Shown here in pieces: positions 1 through 3,803 of a DNA stretch of 7,457 nt. Origin of the DNA: QAMH01 sp964435565. Lineage in GTDB: Bacteria; Actinomycetota; Coriobacteriia; Coriobacteriales; QAMH01. The position numbers and the translations under genes are program-made. The stretch covers positions 1 to 7,457 of the forward strand of contig CAYSZR010000070.1 in the NCBI GenBank assembly GCA_964435565.1. The letters are read 5' to 3'. The notes below the pieces were generated by a model. That model saw only the letters and a program-made list of their open reading frames with translations. It did not search any database and was not told where the DNA came from. The stretch's first letter is position 1; every line of letters starts with the position of its first letter.

Positions 1-2
1 GT

Positions 3-131
3 GATATTGCTCGTCTGGAGGCGGCCGTACGCGTATATGCGGGGAGGCCTGTTGTCGGCGAGCCTGGCAAGAAGCCAAGTAGCGCCCTCGCGGAACTTGC
101 GCATCATTATGGCGCTGCCGTTGTGGCGTAG
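3..131 (+). CDS. C-terminal end of a protein resembling a methionine-synthase pterin-binding barrel (5' end outside window)
   Basis: This is an open frame of 42 codons that enters from the left edge and stops at TAG (129-131). The peptide contains RLEAAVRVYAGRPVV and ends in YGAAVVA. The stretch resembles the part of the methyltetrahydrofolate-binding TIM barrel of MetH-type methyltransferases that reads approximately 'aLR.YPGr.linS...KYGAAVVA'. In MetH the barrel continues past that point (LTLDE...), but here a stop follows at once and the bases after it do not resume the family pattern. It may therefore be a shortened relative, a split gene, or another family that looks similar over a short stretch. 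The frame was chosen because its composition is protein-like; another plus-strand frame is also open but is rich in Arg and Trp. Too little is visible to assign a function. Confidence 0.45.
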   Translation, partial: DIARLEAAVRVYAGRPVVGEPGKKPSSALAELAHHYGAAVVA

Positions 132-142
132 GGCATCTGTTC

Positions 143-175
143 TATACTGACTTATGTTGAACGCTGTGAAAGGGA
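143..175 (+). promoter_or_regulatory. Possible promoter -10 and ribosome binding site for the FTR-like gene
   Basis: TATACT at 143-148 matches five of six bases of the -10 consensus. A weak TTGTGG lies at 121-126, 16 bases upstream and inside the end of the preceding gene. GAAAGGGA (168-175) sits 7 bases before the ATG at 183 and is a good Shine-Dalgarno match that supports that start. The promoter call is weak because of the poor -35; the gene could instead be transcribed from upstream. Confidence 0.3.
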
Positions 176-182
176 TGTATCT

Positions 183-380
183 ATGAAGATCAGACTGAAT
201 GAAAATCGCGACCTCGTCGACAAGATACGTGCGGGCATCTTGAAAAAGGATGGCTACTGCCCATGCAGGCTCGATCAAATTGAAGATAATTACTGTATGT
301 GCCAGGAATTTCGAGACCAGATCGCAGATCCTGATTACGAAGGATACTGCCACTGCATGCTCTATTACAAAGAGAAATAA
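183..380 (+). CDS. Ferredoxin:thioredoxin reductase catalytic (beta) subunit-like protein
   Basis: This is a complete 65-residue soluble protein with three Cys-X-Cys motifs: CPC (26-28, followed by R29), CMC (38-40) and CHC (56-58). This is the signature of the catalytic subunit of ferredoxin:thioredoxin reductase, in which four cysteines hold a [4Fe-4S] cluster and the second Cys of the first and third motifs forms the redox-active disulfide. By analogy C26, C38, C40 and C56 would bind the cluster, and C28 and C58 would be catalytic. The role would be to pass electrons from ferredoxin to a disulfide on a thioredoxin-like partner in the cytoplasm. The protein is much shorter than plant or cyanobacterial FTR beta chains (about 110 residues), and the motif spacing is altered (9 and 15 residues between motifs). 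Stand-alone short forms of this kind are known in strict anaerobes; no variable subunit is visible nearby. The start is supported by GAAAGGGA 7 bases upstream. The electron donor and target are unknown. Confidence 0.8.
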   Translation: MKIRLNENRDLVDKIRAGILKKDGYCPCRLDQIEDNYCMCQEFRDQIADPDYEGYCHCMLYYKEK

Positions 381-394
381 TCAGATCGATCATA

Positions 395-449
395 AAGTAG
401 GACATGGCGCGCCATGCGGATGAAGCCCGTATGCCGCGCCATGTTACTT
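395..449. terminator. Long hairpin between convergent genes, probable bidirectional terminator
   Basis: AAGTA-(GG bulge)-ACATGGCGCG (395-411) pairs with CGCGCCATGT-TACTT (435-449). After one C/C mismatch (412/434), CATGCGG (413-419) pairs with CCGTATG (427-433) with one G-T pair, closing a 7-base loop (420-426). That is about 22 pairs in all. The element lies 15 bases after the plus-strand stop (378-380) and 15 bases after the minus-strand stop (464-466), so it is centred between two converging genes. No T-tract follows on either side, so it is not a textbook intrinsic terminator; it could act by the stem alone, protect 3' ends, or be a copy of a dispersed repeat. The inner CATGGCGCGCCATG (403-416) is itself a perfect 14-base palindrome. 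Confidence 0.6.
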
Positions 450-463
450 CGTACGTTGCCTGT

Positions 464-1771
464 TTAGCTGCGTGTGCCCTTGTTCTGCATGGTGCCGTTT
501 GGCTGCGTTCCGTTTGGCTGCTGTGTGCCGCCTTGCATGCCGCCACCTTGCATGCCACCGCCTTGCATGCCGCCGGGACCGCCCATCATTTGAGTGGTAA
601 GCTCCGTGATTTGTGACCCATTGACAATGACCGTTCCGCCATTAAGCTGGCCAGACGTGTCGTAATCGAAGGCAGAGGTTGCGGTGATGTTCATTGTTCC
701 GCCATTGATTGTCAGAGAACCGTTCACGTCGACCGCGTCTGTATCGCCGCTGCCCATCGTTATTGTGATGTCGCCACCATTGAATTCGGCATAGACGCTC
801 ATTGCCGTTGATTTTGCGGCTGCGTTTATTCCGTCGTCAGATGCGTTGATTGTAATCGTTCCGCCATTGACTAAAACGTTTGTGCCTTCTATTCCTTCAG
901 AACTAGTGATATTCAAGGTACCGCCGTCGATTTGCGCGATTGTCGTTGCCTGGATTCCATCGTCTGTTGCAGTGATATTGAACGTGCCGTCGGCGATGTA
1001 TATATAGCCAACGGTGTCATCGTCGGCGTTTTCGCAATGAAACGCGTCTTTGCTCGATTGAACCGTAAAAGTACCGCCGGCGATTGCTAGGGAATCATTG
1101 GCTTCGAAACTGTCTTCAGTGCTTGTGACGTTATAGGTACCGCCCGTTATGGTCAGGTCATCCTTGCCGGTTACGCCATTTGCCGTTGAGGAAATGGTTA
1201 AAGTGCCCTGCCCGTTTAGAGTGAGATCATCTTTTGAGAATATGACGGCATCGGTGTTCGTGTCTCCATCGGCGGTGAATGTACCGGTAACAGTAAGCGT
1301 GTTATTTGATCCATCGCTTGTGGTCACGAAGACCTTGTCAGCAGATTTAACATATATAGCAGGGGAGTCAGTGTTCGTGATTGAGACACCGTTGAGGACA
1401 ATTTGCACCTTGGCATCATCTGCAGCATTTACGGTGATGGTTGCATCGCTTGCAGTCCCGGAAATGACATAGACGCCCGCTTGCGTTATCTCGATATCCT
1501 GGCCATTCGAGAGCGTGTACGTTACGGCGCTGCTCGTATCGGCGGTTTGCTCGAGGTCACGGTTGCTGAAAAGATCCGCTGTATCGACGGATTGGATCGA
1601 GGATGTTGCGTTTGTCGTGGTGGTGCTCGCGGTCATATTGGTGGGAGCCTGCTTGCCCGCCGTCGTATTCTGATTCGATGCCGCGCCGGCTGTCGAACAG
1701 CCTGCAAGGGCTACGGTGAGCATTGCTGCGCATGCGCATCCCAGCACCGTACGCGAGACATTCTTTTTCAT
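464..1771 (-). CDS. Secreted lipoprotein with Cthe_2159-type beta-helix carbohydrate-binding domain
   Basis: This is a 435-residue predicted lipoprotein. A signal peptide (KK, then a hydrophobic stretch 8-23) ends in the lipobox LAGC with C25 as the lipidation site. A Ser/Thr/Asn-rich linker (about 26-82) leads to a repetitive domain at about 83-390 with turns of the type 'L-x-I-x-GGT-x-x-I-x-S/A-x-x-DGI', typical of a right-handed parallel beta-helix. Repeated GGT steps (for example 209-212, 232-234, 283-285, 303-305, 357-359) and Asp-rich turns (TDDGI, SDDGI) match the Cthe_2159 family. Its founding member from Clostridium thermocellum binds acidic plant polysaccharide and has Ca2+ sites. 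I infer a surface polymer-binding or adhesion role; no catalytic motif is visible. The C-terminal tail (396-435) is low complexity, with three GMQGG units and two QPNGT units. On the minus strand AAAAGGA precedes the ATG by 8 bases, supporting the start. It is the last gene of the minus-strand block, and a terminator-like hairpin after the TetR gene suggests that it has its own promoter. Confidence 0.85.
   Translation of the reverse strand: MKKNVSRTVLGCACAAMLTVALAGCSTAGAASNQNTTAGKQAPTNMTASTTTTNATSSIQSVDTADLFSNRDLEQTADTSSAVTYTLSNGQDIEITQAGVYVISGTASDATITVNAADDAKVQIVLNGVSITNTDSPAIYVKSADKVFVTTSDGSNNTLTVTGTFTADGDTNTDAVIFSKDDLTLNGQGTLTISSTANGVTGKDDLTITGGTYNVTSTEDSFEANDSLAIAGGTFTVQSSKDAFHCENADDDTVGYIYIADGTFNITATDDGIQATTIAQIDGGTLNITSSEGIEGTNVLVNGGTITINASDDGINAAAKSTAMSVYAEFNGGDITITMGSGDTDAVDVNGSLTINGGTMNITATSAFDYDTSGQLNGGTVIVNGSQITELTTQMMGGPGGMQGGGMQGGGMQGGTQQPNGTQPNGTMQNKGTRS
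492..521 (-). repeat. Two in-frame 15-bp units encoding QPNGT
   Basis: GTGCCGTTTGGCTGC (492-506) is followed directly by GTTCCGTTTGGCTGC (507-521), which differs at one base. On the minus strand each unit encodes the pentapeptide QPNGT in the tail of the lipoprotein. Confidence 0.85.
531..575 (-). repeat. Three in-frame 15-bp units encoding GMQGG
   Basis: CCTTGCATGCCGCCA, CCTTGCATGCCACCG and CCTTGCATGCCGCCG lie end to end at 531-545, 546-560 and 561-575. They encode three GMQGG pentapeptides in the Gly/Gln/Met-rich tail of the lipoprotein. Because the unit is 15 bases, copy-number change would alter tail length without breaking the frame. Confidence 0.9.
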
Positions 1772-1892
1772 GTTGCCTATCCTTTTCGTAGGGGTCTCAG
1801 CTTCTGTGATGCACGATACACACCGTTGCTGAATTTGCCCTGAAGCAAGGCGGCTCTATTTTGTATGGTTTAGGGAAAAGAGCTTCGAAGTC
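1772..1892. other. Intergenic leader region of the lipoprotein gene
   Basis: This is the untranslated stretch between the re-framed TetR stop and the lipoprotein start. On the minus strand it holds the terminator T-tract at its upstream end (1876-1879) and a Shine-Dalgarno AAAAGGA before the ATG. I could not pick a convincing -35/-10 pair, although a lipoprotein promoter is expected here. Confidence 0.5.
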
Positions 1893-1909
1893 CTAGACGA
1901 ATGAAGCTC
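1876..1909 (-). terminator. Intrinsic-terminator-like hairpin overlapping the re-framed TetR stop codon
   Basis: On the minus strand GAGCTTC (1909-1903) is followed by a 16-base loop containing the TAG stop (1895-1893) and then GAAGCTC (1886-1880), immediately followed by TTTTCCC. A 7-bp stem plus a T-run directly after a stop codon fits a rho-independent terminator. Its position supports reading the TetR gene through to 1893 rather than stopping at 2000. Confidence 0.5.
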
Positions 1910-2470
1910 CTACGAGATCTCGCCAGCTACCTGCCGATGCCCGTGCGCCGATATTTGTAAGCTCGGCAAGTGTCAATCCATGATTGTTCGTCAGCCAGTC
2001 TACATAGATTGCAATGATTCCTGAAGAAACGAATTCTGAGCGAAAACCAAATTCAGCAGGTGTATGCATGCTTGTCTCTTGGTATATAGNNNNNNNNNNG
2101 AATAGAAACTGTCCTTTAGAATCTCTTTGAATTCAGAGCGCATAAAGCTGAGCGATTCCTTGCCGGCGACAGTTTGATAGAATTGCAAATCTTCTTCAAC
2201 GATACTGCTCAAGCCTTCAAAAAGGCCATGTAAGTCATTGGGACTGGTGTTAGCGAGAACAGCCTTTGCCTGAGCAAAGGCTTTTTCTTTGTAGTCGTTT
2301 ATGATTGCTGTAACGCTGGGATATTGAAGGAACAGCTTGTCGTGGTCGACCCCGGAAAGATGAACGATTTCAGTGAAAGTGATCTCGTTTAGTTCTCTGT
2401 CTTCAAGCAGGCAAAAAAAAGCTTCGCGGATTGCCTTATCCATTTGGTCGACTTGCTGCTCGTCTTCCAT
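1893..2470 (-). CDS. TetR/AcrR-family transcriptional regulator, interrupted by an assembly gap
   Basis: The N-terminal half (2470 down to the N run) is a clear TetR DNA-binding domain: helix 1 about residues 11-23, then ELNEITFTEIVHLSGVD with the helix-turn-helix at about 30-50, followed by ligand-domain helices (EEDLQFYQTVAG). The ten N (2090-2099) follow residue 123. If the N count is taken literally, the frame ends at 2000 with an uncharacteristic tail. In another frame, 2090 down to 1893 is open for 65 codons and reads FRSEFVSSGIIAIYVDWL followed by LTLAELTNI, a typical C-terminal pattern of this family ('F..sGiia.y.dWl.....t.eel'). I therefore join the two halves; the true gap length should be 2 modulo 3. 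Total length would be about 190 residues, normal for TetR. The start is placed at the second of two in-frame ATGs (2468-2470) because GGAG lies 7 bases upstream of it but only 1 base from the first (2474-2476). The gene is 96 bases downstream of the reductase, a likely target. The ligand is unknown. Confidence 0.75.
2090..2099. other. Assembly gap (ten N)
   Basis: Ten consecutive N lie inside the TetR gene. The coding frame differs on the two sides, so the count of ten is probably a placeholder rather than the true length. Confidence 0.95.
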
Positions 2471-2509
2471 GCGCATGCTCCATTTTCGCCGCTTCAGACA
2501 TCACGCAAA

Positions 2510-2515
2510 AGTATA
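2510..2515 (-). promoter_or_regulatory. Possible -10 box of the TetR gene
   Basis: On the minus strand TATACT lies 39 bases before the preferred TetR start. No good -35 hexamer is seen at 16-18 bases; the AT-rich palindrome at 2538-2553 lies where a regulator would overlap or flank the -35 region. Confidence 0.3.
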
Positions 2516-2537
2516 GACCTTGAAGCCGTAATCAGAT

Positions 2538-2553
2538 AGTTAATAGTTTAACT
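2538..2553. promoter_or_regulatory. Palindrome AGTTAA-TAGT-TTAACT, candidate operator
   Basis: A perfect 6-bp inverted repeat with a 4-base centre lies between the reductase stop and the TetR start, just upstream of the possible TetR -10. Size and position fit an autoregulatory operator. It is AT-rich with no T-tract after it, so it is a poor terminator. Confidence 0.35.
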
Positions 2554-2566
2554 TTTTGAAATCCTG

Positions 2567-3703
2567 CTATGAAAAGTATGCAGCAGTTCGCGCCATTCGC
2601 TCAGCAATCGGTACGCCGAAGGGGCAGTTAGACTCGCATGCCTTGCAGCCAGTGCAGTCATCAGCGTTTTTCTCGAGCGCTCTGTAATGGCCGCAAACGC
2701 TTTCAGGTGCCGTGTCATGTATAGATGCAAGATCGAAGAGTTTGTTGACTGCGGCGATGTCGATACCAACAGTGCAGGGTTGGCAATGACCGCAGTAGGT
2801 ACACTGCCCATAGTATGCGTGCGCGCGTGCTCCAGCCAAACTGCTTGCATAGTCGCGTTCCTCAGATGTTGCATCTTCGTACGCCACACTTTCGTACAGT
2901 TCGTCGAGATTTTTCCATCCGGCTAAAACAGAGGCGACTGCTGGGCGCGTAAGACAGTAATGAATGCACTGTGCCGGTGTGAGTGCCACACCAAAAGGCG
3001 ATTTGCTCGCGTCCATCAAGCGCCCTCCAGCAAATGGTTTCATCACGGTGAGGCCGACTTCGTGTGTTTCGCACTGAGCATACAGGTTTGCGCGTTCGGG
3101 AGTTATTCCTTCGCCGCCTTCTGACATGTCACCAAAGAGCACGTCGATATTTTCACTCGGAGGCATCATGTCGAATGCTGGATTAATTGAAAACATGAGC
3201 ATTTCAAATTGACCTGAAGTAACAGCTGCATGTGCGACCATGGGATTATGGGTCGAAAGGCCAATATGCTCAATTTTTCCTTCATCGCGCATCTTCAGCA
3301 TATAGTCGAAGAACGGGCCATTCACATGCTGGTTGAATTCATCGACGCTATCGACGTAGTGGAACATGCCGATTTCAAAGTGGTCGGTTTCAAGCAGGCG
3401 CAATTCGTCTTCGAAAGCAGGTATAACCTGGTCAAGCTTGCGGCTTCGTACATACTGTCCGTCGATCCAGCATGCTCCGAAATGCGCCTGAACGATCCAA
3501 TGATCGCGATGCCCCCGCATGCCATAGCCATGGTTTTCGCGGATATGGGGGTCACTCATCCAGCAATCGAAGATATTCACACCTGCGTGGTGTGCAAAAT
3601 GCATGAGCTCGCGCGTCTCTTCAGGCGTTCCGTTCATCCACTCGGCACCAAAGCCGATTTCGCTTACCCGAAGGCCCGTCTTGCCCAGTGTACGGTATTC
3701 CAT
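2567..3703 (-). CDS. Aldo/keto reductase with two C-terminal [4Fe-4S] motifs
   Basis: This is a 378-residue cytoplasmic protein. The N-terminus (MEYRTLGKTGLRVSEIGFGA) opens a typical AKR (beta/alpha)8 barrel, about 1-285. A ferredoxin-like tail follows with C301-C304-C307-C310 (CTYCGHCQPC) and C350-C353-C356-C360 (CTGCKACESNCP), each suited to a [4Fe-4S] cluster. Of the usual AKR tetrad (Asp, Tyr, Lys, His), D46 (FDC) and H115 (MFHYVD) are present. The Tyr position falls in CWMSDPH, and the Lys position reads VQAHFG with H74 in its place. A similar FD-x-x-MSDP pattern occurs in a recognised subgroup of iron-sulfur AKRs in anaerobes, so this is probably a subfamily trait rather than damage. 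I infer an oxidoreductase coupling NAD(P)H or ferredoxin electrons to an unknown substrate. GAGGAG lies 6 bases before the ATG and supports the start. The TetR regulator follows 96 bases downstream on the same strand; the exporter's terminator lies upstream, so transcription likely starts at about 3730. Confidence 0.88.
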   Translation of the reverse strand: MEYRTLGKTGLRVSEIGFGAEWMNGTPEETRELMHFAHHAGVNIFDCWMSDPHIRENHGYGMRGHRDHWIVQAHFGACWIDGQYVRSRKLDQVIPAFEDELRLLETDHFEIGMFHYVDSVDEFNQHVNGPFFDYMLKMRDEGKIEHIGLSTHNPMVAHAAVTSGQFEMLMFSINPAFDMMPPSENIDVLFGDMSEGGEGITPERANLYAQCETHEVGLTVMKPFAGGRLMDASKSPFGVALTPAQCIHYCLTRPAVASVLAGWKNLDELYESVAYEDATSEERDYASSLAGARAHAYYGQCTYCGHCQPCTVGIDIAAVNKLFDLASIHDTAPESVCGHYRALEKNADDCTGCKACESNCPFGVPIAERMARTAAYFS

Positions 3704-3714
3704 GCGTTGCTCCT

Positions 3715-3728
3715 CATACGTCCGTATG
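3715..3728. promoter_or_regulatory. Palindrome CATACG-TC-CGTATG, candidate operator of the reductase gene
   Basis: A perfect 6-bp inverted repeat with a 2-base centre sits immediately upstream of the GAGGAG ribosome binding site and just downstream of the candidate -10. A repressor bound here would block transcription start or elongation. The neighbouring TetR regulator is the obvious candidate, but its own upstream palindrome (2538-2553) has a different sequence. Confidence 0.35.
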
Positions 3729-3738
3729 CATCGCGTGT

Positions 3739-3744
3739 ATTGTA
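3739..3744 (-). promoter_or_regulatory. Possible -10 box of the reductase gene
   Basis: On the minus strand TACAAT (five of six to TATAAT) lies 35 bases before the ATG. No good -35 is visible at 16-19 bases upstream, so the promoter may be weak or activator-dependent. Confidence 0.3.
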
Positions 3745-3770
3745 CCGTGTTATTAAAACTACTGGTTGAT

Positions 3771-3803
3771 AATAGAAAATACCCGGCTCCCGCTAGGCAG
3801 GGT
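3771..3803 (-). terminator. Intrinsic terminator of the MarR/exporter operon
   Basis: On the minus strand ACCCTGC (3803-3797) pairs with GCCGGGT (3787-3781) with one T/C mismatch and a 9-base loop, followed by ATTTTCTATT. The hairpin overlaps the exporter stop codon (3795-3793) and separates it from the reductase gene. Confidence 0.6.

Noticed and set aside
190..558. 122-codon minus-strand open frame
   Set aside because: It overlaps the FTR-like gene, the long hairpin and the lipoprotein tail; its product is a Cys/Ala/His repeat made by reading the GMQGG units in another frame.
531..575. Short regular repeats as a possible CRISPR array
   Set aside because: The units are contiguous 15-mers without spacers and lie in frame inside a coding region.
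2000..2476. TetR protein of 158 residues ending at 2000
   Set aside because: The last part depends on the N run being exactly ten bases. The alternative frame to 1893 fits the family far better, so this end is treated as an artefact.
464..3703. Lipoprotein, TetR and reductase as one three-gene operon
   Set aside because: A terminator-like hairpin lies at the TetR stop, and over 100 bases separate it from the lipoprotein, so a single transcript is not supported.
3230..3769. 179-codon plus-strand open frame
   Set aside because: It is antisense to the aldo/keto reductase and runs into its promoter region; the reductase motifs on the other strand are unambiguous.
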